A model generated the notes under the pieces. That model searched no databases, was not told where the DNA came from, and worked only from the letters and a program-made list of their open reading frames with translations. A stretch of 64,000 nt of DNA from the NCBI RefSeq assembly GCF_041261445.1, contig NZ_JBGCCU010000028.1:95646-159645 (forward strand), given 5' to 3'. This stretch comes from Catenulispora sp. EB89. Lineage in GTDB: Bacteria; Actinomycetota; Actinomycetes; Streptomycetales; Catenulisporaceae. Of this stretch, positions 15,340 through 23,119 are shown one piece after another. Position numbers and translations under genes: made by a program. Position 1 is the first letter of the stretch. Each line of letters begins with the position of its first letter.

Positions 15340-16377
15340 ATGTTGAACCCTCCGGGCTCATTTTCTGAAGACGAGCTGCGTGCGCTGTTGGCGAACAGCT
15401 GGCAGGTGCAGGTCGCGGGCCTGCAGTACGTCCCGGTCGGGTTCGGGTCGCACCACTGGTCGGTACGCGACACGGCCGGCCGGAGCTGGTTCGTGAACGT
15501 CGACGAACTCGCCGCGTTCCCCCTGGCCACCGACGATCCGCTGCGGAGCCTGCGCAACGCGCTGAGCGTGCCGCGCGCGCTGGTCGACCACGGCCACCGG
15601 ATCACCCCCGCACCGGAGCGGACGGTCGACGGCGGCCTGCTCGCCGAACTCGGCTCGACGGTTTCGACGGTTTCGACGGGTTCGACGGGCTCGACCGGCT
15701 CGACCGGCTCCGCAAGCCCCGCAGGCTCCGCGGCCTCCCCCGGCTTCGCGGTGTCGCTCCACCCCCTCCTCGACGGCGAAAGCTTCGAATGGCAGCCCTG
15801 GGATCAGGCCGACCCCGCACTCGCCGCCGAAGCGCTGGCCGTCGTCACCGAACTCCACGCCGTCCCGGAAACGGCCTGGGGCACCGCCGAGGTCGAGACC
15901 TTCGCCATCCCGAAGCGCGCGGCCCTGGAAGCGCTGCTATCCGGACAGGCCCTCGATCCGAGCCTGGGCCCCTTCGCCCGCAACGCCTCGAAGCTGATCG
16001 CCTGGCAGGCCCCGACCCTCTCCGCCCTGCTGGCCCACTACGACTGCGTCGCCGAGGCCGCCCGGGCCGAGCCGGACGGGTTCGTCCTCACCCACGGCGA
16101 GCCGCACCTCGGCAACTTCATGCGGGTCGGCGGCCGGCTGCTCCTGATCGACTGGGACAGCGCGCTGATCGGACCGCCGGAGCGCGACCTGTGGAACTTC
16201 GGCCTGGGCGACCCGCGGCTGCGCGAGCTCTACCAGCTGCGCTGGGACCTCGCCGAAACCGCCGTCGACCTGGCCCGGTTCGCCGTCCCGCACACCGGCG
16301 CGGCCAACGAGCGGGCCACCTGGAACGCCCTGGTGGACACCCTCGCCGCGCTGGAAACTACCGCCGCTAGGATCTAG
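15340..16377 (+). CDS. APH-like phosphotransferase family protein
   Basis: This 345-residue kinase-like protein is of the aminoglycoside phosphotransferase/choline kinase fold. The catalytic loop reads LTHGEPHLGNFM and the metal-binding strand LLIDWDSALIGPPERDL, matching the HGDxxxxN and DxD-type motifs (Glu replaces the usual Asp in HGE). The N-lobe contains VPVGFGSHHWSV. Residues about 104-122 are a Ser-Thr-Gly repeat encoded by six 9-bp units, an unstructured linker unusual for the family. Whether it modifies an antibiotic or a cell metabolite cannot be told. An SGNH hydrolase gene follows after 5 bp, so the two form a small operon. Confidence 0.83.
   Translation: MLNPPGSFSEDELRALLANSWQVQVAGLQYVPVGFGSHHWSVRDTAGRSWFVNVDELAAFPLATDDPLRSLRNALSVPRALVDHGHRITPAPERTVDGGLLAELGSTVSTVSTGSTGSTGSTGSASPAGSAASPGFAVSLHPLLDGESFEWQPWDQADPALAAEALAVVTELHAVPETAWGTAEVETFAIPKRAALEALLSGQALDPSLGPFARNASKLIAWQAPTLSALLAHYDCVAEAARAEPDGFVLTHGEPHLGNFMRVGGRLLLIDWDSALIGPPERDLWNFGLGDPRLRELYQLRWDLAETAVDLARFAVPHTGAANERATWNALVDTLAALETTAARI
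15654..15707 (+). repeat. Six 9-bp tandem repeats inside the phosphotransferase gene
   Basis: Units of the form (c/t)tcgac(g/c)g(g/t) repeat six times in frame and encode Ser-Thr-(Val/Gly) triplets. The 9-bp length keeps the reading frame, so copy-number change would alter linker length without breaking the protein. Confidence 0.75.
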
Positions 16378-16382
16378 CCACC

Positions 16383-17183
16383 ATGGACTTCACGACACTG
16401 AGCGCCCACCAGGGCAAGGTCATGGTCTCGGTCGGGGACTCCTTCACCGAGGGCATGTGCGACGACACGCTGCCGGACGGCTCGTTCCGCGGCTGGGCCG
16501 ACCGGGTGGCCGAGCGGCTCGCCGCCGACGACCCGCACCTGCGGTACGCGAACCTCGCGGTGCGCGGCAAGCTGATCGGGCAGATCGAGCGGGACCAGAT
16601 CCCGGTCGCCGCGGCGCTGAACGCCGACCTGATCACCCTGGCCGGCGGGCTGAACGACGTGCTGCGGCCGCGCTGTGACATGGCCGCGGTCGAGGCGAGC
16701 GTCCGCTCCTGCTTCGCGCAGCTGGCCACGACCAAGGCCACCATCGTCCTGTTCCGCCCGACCGACCCGCGCCGCCGGATGCGCGGCTCGCAGCGCCTGA
16801 TGCCCGCCGTCAACCGGCTGATCGAGCTGGTGGACGCCTTCGGCGAGTCGCACGGCGCGGTGGTCGTGGACCTGTTCACGGCCCGGGTCTTCGACGACCC
16901 GCGGATGTGGGCCGAGGACCGGCTGCACTTCTCCCCCGAAGGCCACCGGCGCGTCGCCGAGGCGGTGCTGCAGGCGCTGGGCGCGGAGCCGAGCTTCGAC
17001 TGGCGCGCCGGGCTGCCGCCGGCGCGCCCGAAGCCGTGGCTCCAGGCCCGGCGCCAGGACCTGCGGTGGATACGGATCTACCTGCTGCCGTGGATCGGGC
17101 GGCGGATCACCGGCAAGTCCTCCGGGGACGGCCGGGCGGCCAAGCGGCCCGAGCCGACGCTGGTGTCCGAGACCGCGCAGTAG
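16383..17183 (+). CDS. SGNH/GDSL-type hydrolase
   Basis: This 266-residue serine hydrolase has all four SGNH blocks. Block I is VSVGDSFTEG (catalytic Ser in GDSF, about residue 19). The Gly block follows near NLAVRGK and the Asn block is GGLNDVL. Block V is DRLHFSPEGHRRVAEA, with the catalytic Asp and His. It has no signal peptide, so it should act in the cytoplasm as an esterase or lipase-like enzyme; the substrate is unknown. The C-terminal 60 residues are basic (WLQARRQDLRWIRIYLLPWIGRR). The start ATG 16383 is 5 bp after the phosphotransferase stop, indicating co-transcription. Confidence 0.9.
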   Translation: MDFTTLSAHQGKVMVSVGDSFTEGMCDDTLPDGSFRGWADRVAERLAADDPHLRYANLAVRGKLIGQIERDQIPVAAALNADLITLAGGLNDVLRPRCDMAAVEASVRSCFAQLATTKATIVLFRPTDPRRRMRGSQRLMPAVNRLIELVDAFGESHGAVVVDLFTARVFDDPRMWAEDRLHFSPEGHRRVAEAVLQALGAEPSFDWRAGLPPARPKPWLQARRQDLRWIRIYLLPWIGRRITGKSSGDGRAAKRPEPTLVSETAQ

Positions 17184-17232
17184 CCGACGGCGTCGATGCC
17201 GGTCCCGGTCGCAGACTTCTGGCAATCGTGGC

Positions 17233-17285
17233 TGCGGCCGCAGCGACAACCACAACCACAGCCGCGGCCGCAGCCGCAGCCGCAC
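17233..17285. repeat. CAACCA/CAGCCG hexamer repeats between convergent genes
   Basis: The short gap between the SGNH hydrolase and the convergent enoyl-CoA hydratase contains imperfect hexamers (cagcga, caacca, caacca, cagccg, cggccg, cagccg, cagccg). No gene or clear hairpin terminator is visible; it is probably replication-slippage DNA. Confidence 0.6.
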
Positions 17286-17294
17286 CAGGGACGG

Positions 17295-18071
17295 TCAGGA
17301 CTCTCCCGTCCCGGCCAGGTCCCGGAAGCGCCGGGTCTGAGCCGCCCGCTCCGCGGCCCGCTGCTCGTCGTACGCCCGCCCCGCCGCCGCCCGCAGCAGG
17401 GCCTTCGACTCCGTGACGGCGCCGCGCGGGTTGGCCAGCAAGTCGGCGGCGAGCTTCGCGGCGGCGGCGTGCAGCTCGCCGCGCGGGACGACGTGGTTGG
17501 CCAGGCCGATGCGCAGGGACTCCTCGGCGTCGACGTAACGCGCGGTGGCCACGATCTCCAGGGCCCGCGAGTAGCCGACCGCGTCGACCAGCGGCTGGGT
17601 CCCGGCCAGGTCCGGCACCAGGCCGAGGGCCGGCTCCTTCATGGAGAACAGGACGTCGTCGGCCACGATGCGGATGTCGCAGGCCAGCGCGAGCTGGAAG
17701 CCGGCGCCGATGGCGTGCCCCTGGACCGCGGCCACGGTGACCAGGTCGGTACGGCGCCACCAGGTGAACGCCTCCTGATACCCCTCGATGGTGCGGTCCA
17801 CCTCCTCGTCGGAGGCGGCGGCGAAGGTGGCGAAGTTCTCGAACATCGAGCGATCCAGGCCCGCGGAGAAGGACTTGCCCTCGGAACGCAGCACCACGAC
17901 GCGCACAGTGCCCGGCAGCGCGGCACCGATCGCGGCCAGCGCGGCCCAGAACTCAGGGGTCTGCGAGTTGCGCTTGTCCGGCCGGTTCAGGGTGACCGTC
18001 GCGGCCTCACCCTCCAGCAGCACGTCGATGCCCGCCTCAGCGGCCTGACGTGCGGTGTCTTCCCAGCTCAT
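17295..18071 (-). CDS. Enoyl-CoA hydratase/isomerase family protein
   Basis: This 258-residue crotonase-fold protein starts with VTLNRPDKRNSQTPEF and has the oxyanion-hole strands FSAGLDRSMF and GHAIGAGFQLALACDIRI, then FSMKEPALGLVPDLAGTQPL. The second catalytic Glu position of hydratases, normally in the ExxLG region, appears as EPALGLVPD. A hydratase or isomerase on acyl-CoA in fatty-acid or side-chain degradation is likely, but the exact reaction is uncertain. I start at ATG 18071 (GGGAGAGC upstream) rather than the longer frame, whose first 57 residues have no family match. Single gene by spacing. Confidence 0.88.
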   Translation of the reverse strand: MSWEDTARQAAEAGIDVLLEGEAATVTLNRPDKRNSQTPEFWAALAAIGAALPGTVRVVVLRSEGKSFSAGLDRSMFENFATFAAASDEEVDRTIEGYQEAFTWWRRTDLVTVAAVQGHAIGAGFQLALACDIRIVADDVLFSMKEPALGLVPDLAGTQPLVDAVGYSRALEIVATARYVDAEESLRIGLANHVVPRGELHAAAAKLAADLLANPRGAVTESKALLRAAAGRAYDEQRAAERAAQTRRFRDLAGTGES

Positions 18072-18220
18072 GCGCTCTCCCGAATCCGTGCGGACGGTGC
18101 CGAAGAGCGAGACTACTCGCGGGTAACTTGTTGCGCCAGCGGAGTGCCCGACAATAGAGGTGTCCGCCGCGTCCGGACTCGGCCTGGAGCGAGGAAGAAG
18201 GACGGCGCGGACACAGAAGA

Positions 18221-18249
18221 GGGCGGGGTGCCCATCACGCACCCCGCCC
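18221..18249 (-). terminator. Intrinsic terminator after the small HTH gene
   Basis: A perfect 11-bp stem (18221-18231 with 18239-18249) has a 7-base loop. On the minus strand it is followed by a TCTTCTGT run. It lies 50 bp beyond the stop of the HTH gene and before the enoyl-CoA hydratase start, so it separates the two transcripts. Confidence 0.65.
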
Positions 18250-18298
18250 CTTCGTCACCGGTCGGCTGCCCGACCTCCGCCCGGCCCATACGACCTGG

Positions 18299-18517
18299 TC
18301 AGGCGGTCTTCGCCTTGCCGCGCGTCGCGCCGCCCCGGCCCCGAAGCGTCACACCGGATTCGCTGAGCATCCGGTGCACGAACCCGTACGAACGCCCGGT
18401 GGACTGGGCGAGGGCGCGAATGGACTCGCCCGCCTCGTACTTCGTCTTGAGGTCGGTCGCGAGCTGCGACCGCGCGTCGCCGGTCACCCGGCTGCCCTTC
18501 TTGAGAGTCTCGGCCAC
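18299..18517 (-). CDS. Small helix-turn-helix protein conserved in actinomycetes
   Basis: This 72-residue protein is essentially one HTH domain: KYEAGESIRALAQSTGRSYGFVHRML resembles the N-terminal part of Hin-type recombinase/resolvase HTHs. Basic ends (LKKGSRVTG and RGRGGATRGKAKTA) could contact DNA. Proteins of this form are, from memory, highly conserved across Streptomyces and annotated only as HTH domain proteins. The start is GTG 18517 with a perfect AGGAGG six to eleven bases upstream. Role unknown; probably a DNA-binding or nucleoid-related factor. Confidence 0.85.
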   Translation of the reverse strand: MAETLKKGSRVTGDARSQLATDLKTKYEAGESIRALAQSTGRSYGFVHRMLSESGVTLRGRGGATRGKAKTA

Positions 18518-18823
18518 ACGTGCCTCCTGGAGTGGATGTGCGCTCTAGGTACACATGATCACCCCTCGCAGCGCTCTTGGCCACCGATTCGGCGATGTTG
18601 CCCATAACATCAATGTCACGTCCCCCGATCCGACTAGTAGATCATGCTGTTTTGTCCGGTTATCCGGTGATCCTGATCTCGGGATGAATCAGCCCTCGAA
18701 GAAATATTGCGACCCGAAGGGTCCCCATAACGGGTGGTGGTGGGCGCCGGGCGGGCGAAAGGTCCCGCCCTGGCGGGGCATGGCGAATATCGCCCGGGCC
18801 AGCGCCAGAGGGTCGGTCAGGTG

Positions 18824-18854
18824 TTGACCTTCCCCTTCGGGGAAGCCGCATAGT
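18824..18854 (+). promoter_or_regulatory. MerR-type promoter with 19-bp spacer
   Basis: TTGACC (18824-18829) and CATAGT (18849-18854) are separated by 19 bp, the overlong spacing characteristic of MerR-activated promoters. The spacer contains the inverted repeat CTTCCCC-TTC-GGGGAAG (18829-18845). It lies 41 bp before the start of the merR-like gene, so autoregulation is the natural reading. Confidence 0.68.
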
Positions 18855-18895
18855 GGTCCCGACCGGGCATCCCGCCCGGAACGAGGGAGCCGACC

Positions 18896-19744
18896 ATGAA
18901 CGGGGCCAGCGGAGCGAGCCGGGTGAGCATCGGCGAGTTCTCACGACTGTCGCGGCTGTCGGCCAAGGCGCTGCGCCTGTACGACGAACTCGGCCTGCTG
19001 GTCCCGGACCGCGTCGACGCCGAGACCGGATACCGCTGGTACGCGGTCGCGCAGCTGGACCAGGCCCGCGTGGTGGCCCTGCTGCGCCGGATCGGCGTCC
19101 CGCTGGCCCGGATCCGGGACATGCTGGCGCTGGATCCGGCCGGGGCCGCCGAGCAGATCCGCGCCTACTGGACCGGGGTCGAAGCCGAGCACGCCGCACA
19201 GCGGGTCCTGGTCGGCCACCTCGTCGACCGTCTTCTCGGAAGGAAGTCCGCCATGCACGAGGTCACCGTCCGCGACATCCCCGCCCGCCGCATGCTCAGC
19301 GTCATGCGCAGGGCGCACGAGGAGGAGCTGATCCCGCTGGGCCGGGAGCTGTTCATCCACCGCCTGGCCCGGGGCGGCGTCCCCCGGATCGAGGGGATCG
19401 CCGGCGCGCCCTTCACCATCTTCCACGGAGAGGTGAGCGGGGACAGCGACGGCCCGGTCGAGTGGTGCTGGCCGGTCCCCGATGACCGGGCCGAGGAGAT
19501 CGCGGCCGGGTTCCCCGACCTCACGCTCCGCACCGAGCCCGCGCATCAGGAGGCGTTCATCCGCGCGGACGCCCCCGGGGCGGCGGGCGGCGCGGCCCAG
19601 GCCGAAGCCGCCGTCCTGGCGCTGTTCGCCTGGGCCGCGGATCAGAACCGTGAGCCGGCCGGGGGTGTGCGCGCCCTGCTGATCTTCAACCCGGCCAGCC
19701 AGGGGGCCGGGCCGGACACCGAATTCGCCGTGGCGCTGCGCTGA
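18896..19744 (+). CDS. MerR family regulator with GyrI-like effector domain
   Basis: This 282-residue regulator has a MerR winged helix at about residues 9-78 (SIGEFSRLSRLSAKALRLYDELGLL, then ETGYRWYAVAQLDQARVVALLRRIGVPLARI). A short dimerisation helix and a C-terminal GyrI-like/SRPBCC-type effector domain from about 121 (VTVRDIPARRMLSVMRRA ... PFTIFHGEVS) follow. The layout is that of BltR/BmrR-like multidrug-sensing regulators, which recognise hydrophobic cations; the true ligand is unknown. No pump gene is adjacent, and the MerR-type promoter just upstream suggests it activates itself. 18-bp tandem repeats begin at its stop codon. Confidence 0.88.
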   Translation: MNGASGASRVSIGEFSRLSRLSAKALRLYDELGLLVPDRVDAETGYRWYAVAQLDQARVVALLRRIGVPLARIRDMLALDPAGAAEQIRAYWTGVEAEHAAQRVLVGHLVDRLLGRKSAMHEVTVRDIPARRMLSVMRRAHEEELIPLGRELFIHRLARGGVPRIEGIAGAPFTIFHGEVSGDSDGPVEWCWPVPDDRAEEIAAGFPDLTLRTEPAHQEAFIRADAPGAAGGAAQAEAAVLALFAWAADQNREPAGGVRALLIFNPASQGAGPDTEFAVALR

Positions 19745-19831
19745 GCCACGACACGGTACTGAGCCACGACACGGTACTGAGCCACGACCCAGCGCTGCGC
19801 CACGACACCGTGCTGAAACACAGCGCCAAAC
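19742..19831. repeat. Five 18-bp tandem repeats after merR
   Basis: Units of the form tgagccacgacacggtac start at the TGA stop of the MerR gene. Copies 1 and 2 (19742-19759, 19760-19777) are identical, copies 3 and 4 diverge, and copy 5 (19814-19831) is degenerate. The tract fills most of the gap to the convergent ABC-F gene. No hairpin terminator is obvious. Confidence 0.8.
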
Positions 19832-19867
19832 CGCGGCCGTACTAAGCCACCGCGCCGCGGCCGACCC

Positions 19868-21466
19868 CTAAGCCAGCGACACCAGATCCAGGTACTGCTC
19901 GCTCCACAAGTCCTCGTCGCCGTCCGGCAGCAGGATCACCCGCTCCGGGTTCAGCGCCTGCACCGCGCCCTCATCGTGGGTCACCATGATCACAGCGCCC
20001 TCATACGTCCCGAGCGCGCCGAGGATCTCCGCGCGCGAGGCCGGGTCCAGGTTGTTGGTGGGCTCGTCGAGCAGCAGCACGTTCGCCGTCGAGACCACCA
20101 GCGTGGCCAGCGCCAGCCGGGTCTTCTCGCCACCGGACAGCACGCCGGCCGGCTTGTCGACGTCGTCGCCGGAGAACAGGAACGACCCCAGCGTCTTGCG
20201 CACGGCGATCAGGTCCAGGTCCGGCGCCGCGCTGCGCATGTTCTCCAGGACCGTGCGCTCCGGGTCCAGGGTCTCGTGCTCCTGCGCGTAGTAGCCGAGC
20301 TTGAGGCCGTGCCCCTCCTCGACCTGGCCGGTGTCCGGCTTCTCCACGCCGCCGAGCAGCCGCAGCAGCGTGGTCTTGCCGGCGCCGTTCAGGCCGAGGA
20401 TGACCACCTTGGAACCGCGGTCCACGGCCAGGTCGACGTCGGTGAAGACCTCCAGCGAGCCGTAGGACTTGGACAGGCCGGTCGCCATGATCGGGGTCTT
20501 GCCGCAGGGCGCCGGGGTCGGGAAGCGGAGCTTGGCCACCTTGTCCGACTGGCGGACCTCCTCCAGCCCGGCCAGCATGCGGTTGGCGCGGCGGGCCATG
20601 TTCTGCGCCGCCACGGTCTTGGTCGCCGAGGCGCGCATCTTGTCCGCCTGCGCGTTCAGGACCGCGGCCTTCTTCTCGACGTTGGCGCGCTCGCGCTTGC
20701 GGCGGCGCTCGTCGTCCTCGCGCTGCTTGAGGTAGAGCTTCCAGCCCATGTTGTAGTAGTCGATGGCGGCGCGGTTGGCGTCGAGGTGGAAGACCTTGTT
20801 GACACAGGATTCGACCAGGTTCACGTCGTGGGAGATGACGATGAAGCCGCCCTTGTAGGTCTTCAGGAACTCGCGCAGCCACACGATCGAGTCGGCGTCG
20901 AGGTGGTTGGTCGGCTCGTCCAGGAGCAGGACCTCGTTGTCCCCGAACAGGATCCGGGACAGCTCGACGCGCCGGCGCTGACCGCCGGAGAGCGTGTGCA
21001 GGGGCTGGTTCATCACGCGGTCCGGCAGGCCCAGCGCGGAGGCGATGGTCGCGGCCTCGGATTCGGCGGCGTAGCCGCCGGCGGCGATGAACTCGTCCTC
21101 CAGCCGTGCGTAGCGGCGCATCGCCTTGTCATGGGTGGCCGGGTCGACGGAGGCCATGCGCTTCTCGTTCTCGCGCATGCGGCGCAGGATGTCGTCCAGG
21201 CCGCGGGCGGAGAGGATGCGGTCGCGGGCGATCACGTCGAGGTCGCCGGTGCGGGGGTCCTGCGGGAGATAGCCGACGGGACCGGAGCGGCTGATGGTGC
21301 CGGCGGCCGGGATGGTCTCACCGGCCAGGGTCTTGGTGAGCGTGGTCTTGCCGGCGCCGTTGCGGCCGACCAGGCCGATGCGGTCGCCGGGACCCACTCG
21401 GAAGGAGGCCTTCTCGATCAGGATGCGGCTGCCGGCCCGGAGCTCGACGTCGGTTGCGGTGATCAC
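19868..21466 (-). CDS. ABC-F family ATPase
   Basis: This 532-residue soluble protein has two ABC ATPase domains and no membrane part, the ABC-F layout of ribosome-associated translation or antibiotic-protection factors. Domain 1 has Walker A GRNGAGKTT and LSGGQRRRVELSRILF with LLLDEPTNHLD. The inter-domain linker (about 240-300) is Lys/Arg/Glu-rich (QREDDERRRKRERANVEKK), the P-site tRNA interaction motif region. Domain 2 has GLNGAGKTT, LSGGEKTRLALATLV and LLLDEPTNNLD. Housekeeping versus resistance function cannot be separated by eye; conservation near suf genes in actinomycetes favours housekeeping. The start is GTG 21466. Confidence 0.9.
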   Translation of the reverse strand: MITATDVELRAGSRILIEKASFRVGPGDRIGLVGRNGAGKTTLTKTLAGETIPAAGTISRSGPVGYLPQDPRTGDLDVIARDRILSARGLDDILRRMRENEKRMASVDPATHDKAMRRYARLEDEFIAAGGYAAESEAATIASALGLPDRVMNQPLHTLSGGQRRRVELSRILFGDNEVLLLDEPTNHLDADSIVWLREFLKTYKGGFIVISHDVNLVESCVNKVFHLDANRAAIDYYNMGWKLYLKQREDDERRRKRERANVEKKAAVLNAQADKMRASATKTVAAQNMARRANRMLAGLEEVRQSDKVAKLRFPTPAPCGKTPIMATGLSKSYGSLEVFTDVDLAVDRGSKVVILGLNGAGKTTLLRLLGGVEKPDTGQVEEGHGLKLGYYAQEHETLDPERTVLENMRSAAPDLDLIAVRKTLGSFLFSGDDVDKPAGVLSGGEKTRLALATLVVSTANVLLLDEPTNNLDPASRAEILGALGTYEGAVIMVTHDEGAVQALNPERVILLPDGDEDLWSEQYLDLVSLA

Positions 21467-21559
21467 AACGCACCATTTTACGGTGCGTACGACACCACTC
21501 CGGAACGCGTTTTCGTGCTGCGCTGAAACGAATCGCCTGTGGATCAGGCGATATGTGAC

Positions 21560-22087
21560 TCAGATCGCCTGCAGACCCGCGATCAGGCGCGAACCCAGAC
21601 CGCGGTCCACGCGCTTGCTGTCCCGCCAGCAGACCGCGAACGAGCGTCCCGCGTGCCACGAGCTCAGCGCCGTGCGCGTGTAGCCGACCGTGGCCGAGGG
21701 CAGGTCGTCGACCGTGAACCAGCCGAGCTTCTCGCACTTGGTGGGCTCGGCGTTCACCGGGCCGCCGGACCAGCGGCTGGCCGCGAAGAAGAGCTGCATG
21801 CGCGGCTCGCCGTCGGCCTCGCGGTGGTGGACCGTCACCGCGTGTTCGAGGTCACCCGGGTCTATGCGCACGCCGAGTTCCTCGCGCGCCTCGCGCACCA
21901 GGGCCTGCACGGCGTCCTCGCCGGGCTCGACGTGGCCGGAGGGCACGTGCCAGCGGCCGGAACCCCACACGGGACCCTTGCGCAGCCCCAGGAGGACACG
22001 CTCGTCGTCGGGCCGCTGGAGAATGAGGTGCACGGCGAGCAGGCACGACTCACGGCCCTTGTCAGTCGCCTTCCGGATCCCGGACAC
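21560..22087 (-). CDS. NUDIX hydrolase
   Basis: This 175-residue protein contains a complete Nudix box at about residues 51-73, matching GX5EX7REUXEEXGU: GHVEPGE, then REAREELGV. The substrate should be a nucleoside diphosphate linked to another moiety; WHVPSGHVEPGED and the KCEKLGWFTVDDLP strand are typical of ADP-ribose or (d)NTP-type members. Cytoplasmic; function beyond hydrolysis unknown. The start is GTG 22087 with GGGGGAGCC upstream. A GTTAC-TT-GTAAC palindrome (22123-22134) lies in its leader, possibly an operator. Confidence 0.87.
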   Translation of the reverse strand: MSGIRKATDKGRESCLLAVHLILQRPDDERVLLGLRKGPVWGSGRWHVPSGHVEPGEDAVQALVREAREELGVRIDPGDLEHAVTVHHREADGEPRMQLFFAASRWSGGPVNAEPTKCEKLGWFTVDDLPSATVGYTRTALSSWHAGRSFAVCWRDSKRVDRGLGSRLIAGLQAI

Positions 22088-22244
22088 AGGCTCCCCCTTT
22101 GTACGCGGGTCTTGACCATCCCGTTACTTGTAACAGGTACCAACCTACCCACACGTACCGTCGTTTACGCAAGCCTTCCGCGCCTGCGAATGCACATGCA
22201 TCCGCAGAAGGCAGCGGAGGAAAGGCCTGCGATACACGGAAAAA

Positions 22245-22278
22245 GCCGCCCGATTCCAGAAGAATCGGGCGGCCAGTT
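22245..22278 (-). terminator. Terminator of the SUF operon (bidirectional)
   Basis: A perfect 12-bp stem, GCCGCCCGATTC (22245-22256) with its complement (22262-22273), has a 5-base loop. On the minus strand the hairpin is followed by TTTTTCC (bases 22244-22238), and on the plus strand by CAGTTTTTA. It sits 36 bp beyond the last SUF gene stop. Confidence 0.88.
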
Positions 22279-22308
22279 TTTACCAGCCGTTAACGCAGTC
22301 CGCTGATA

Positions 22309-22632
22309 TCAGACGTTGAAGCCGAGGGCCCGCAGCTGCTCGCGGCCGTCGTCGGTGATCTTGTCCGGACCCCACGGCGGCATCCACACCCAGTTCACCC
22401 GGAAGTCCGCGACCAGGCCGTCCAGGGCCATGCGCATCTGGTCCTCGATGACGTCCTGCAGCGGACAGGCCGCCGAGGTGAGCGTCATGTCGACGACGGC
22501 GATGTTGGCGTCGTCGACCGTGAGCCCGTAGACCAGGCCCAGATCAACGACGTTGATCCCGAGCTCCGGGTCGACCACGTCGCGCAGCGCCTCGGTGACG
22601 TCCTCGACGGGCGCCAGTTCGGTCGTGCTCAT
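22309..22632 (-). CDS. sufT: SufT-like metal-sulfur cluster assembly factor (MIP18/DUF59)
   Basis: This 107-residue MIP18/DUF59 protein has the family signature VVDPELGINVVDLGLVYGL and the conserved Cys in TLTSAACPLQDVI. Such proteins help mature iron-sulfur proteins and sit at the end of actinobacterial SUF operons. Its ATG overlaps the sufU stop (ATGA), giving translational coupling. It is the last gene before the hairpin terminator at 22245. The name sufT is used by family and context. Confidence 0.88.
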   Translation of the reverse strand: MSTTELAPVEDVTEALRDVVDPELGINVVDLGLVYGLTVDDANIAVVDMTLTSAACPLQDVIEDQMRMALDGLVADFRVNWVWMPPWGPDKITDDGREQLRALGFNV

Positions 22633-23099
22633 GCGTTAACACCACTCTCTTTAGCTTCGAGCGCCTGCGCGGTCGCGTCCTTCCACGCCATCCACGACAG
22701 CAGCGCGCACTTCACGCGCCCCGGGTACTTGGCGACGCCGGCGAACGCCACGGCGTCCTCCAGCACCTCCTCGTGCTCCTCGGCGAACTCCGGACCGTCC
22801 AGCTTGGACTGCATCAGCTGCAGGAACGTCTCCTGCACCTCACGCGCCTGCTCGACGGACTTGCCGATGAGCAGGTCCGCCATCACCGACGCCGAGGCCT
22901 GACTGATCGAGCAGCCCTGGGACTCGTAGGAGATGTCGCTGATCACGTCGCCGTTGAGGTCGACGCGCATGGTCACCTCGTCACCGCACGTCGGATTGAC
23001 GTGGTGCACCTGGGTCGCGAACGGCTCGCGCAGACCCTTGTGGTGCGGGTGGCGGTAGTGGTCCAGGATGATCTCCTGGTACATCGATTCCAGCTGCAT
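22629..23099 (-). CDS. sufU: SufU sulfur transfer/scaffold protein
   Basis: This 156-residue IscU-fold protein of the SufU subgroup has zinc/cluster ligands C38 (NPTCGDEV), D40, C63 (ESQGCSIS) and C131 (RVKCALL). The characteristic SufU insertion lies between the last two Cys. In Gram-positive bacteria it accepts persulfide sulfur from SufS. ATG 23099 has GGAG/AGGAG just upstream; the much longer open frame above it is an artefact over sufS. It starts 20 bp after sufS ends. Confidence 0.95.
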   Translation of the reverse strand: MQLESMYQEIILDHYRHPHHKGLREPFATQVHHVNPTCGDEVTMRVDLNGDVISDISYESQGCSISQASASVMADLLIGKSVEQAREVQETFLQLMQSKLDGPEFAEEHEEVLEDAVAFAGVAKYPGRVKCALLSWMAWKDATAQALEAKESGVNA

Positions 23100-23119
23100 C
23101 TCCTGCTCCCTTACGGCTT

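Noticed and set aside
19742..19831. Possible CRISPR array
   Set aside because: Repeats are directly abutting with no unique spacers and no cas genes occur in the window.
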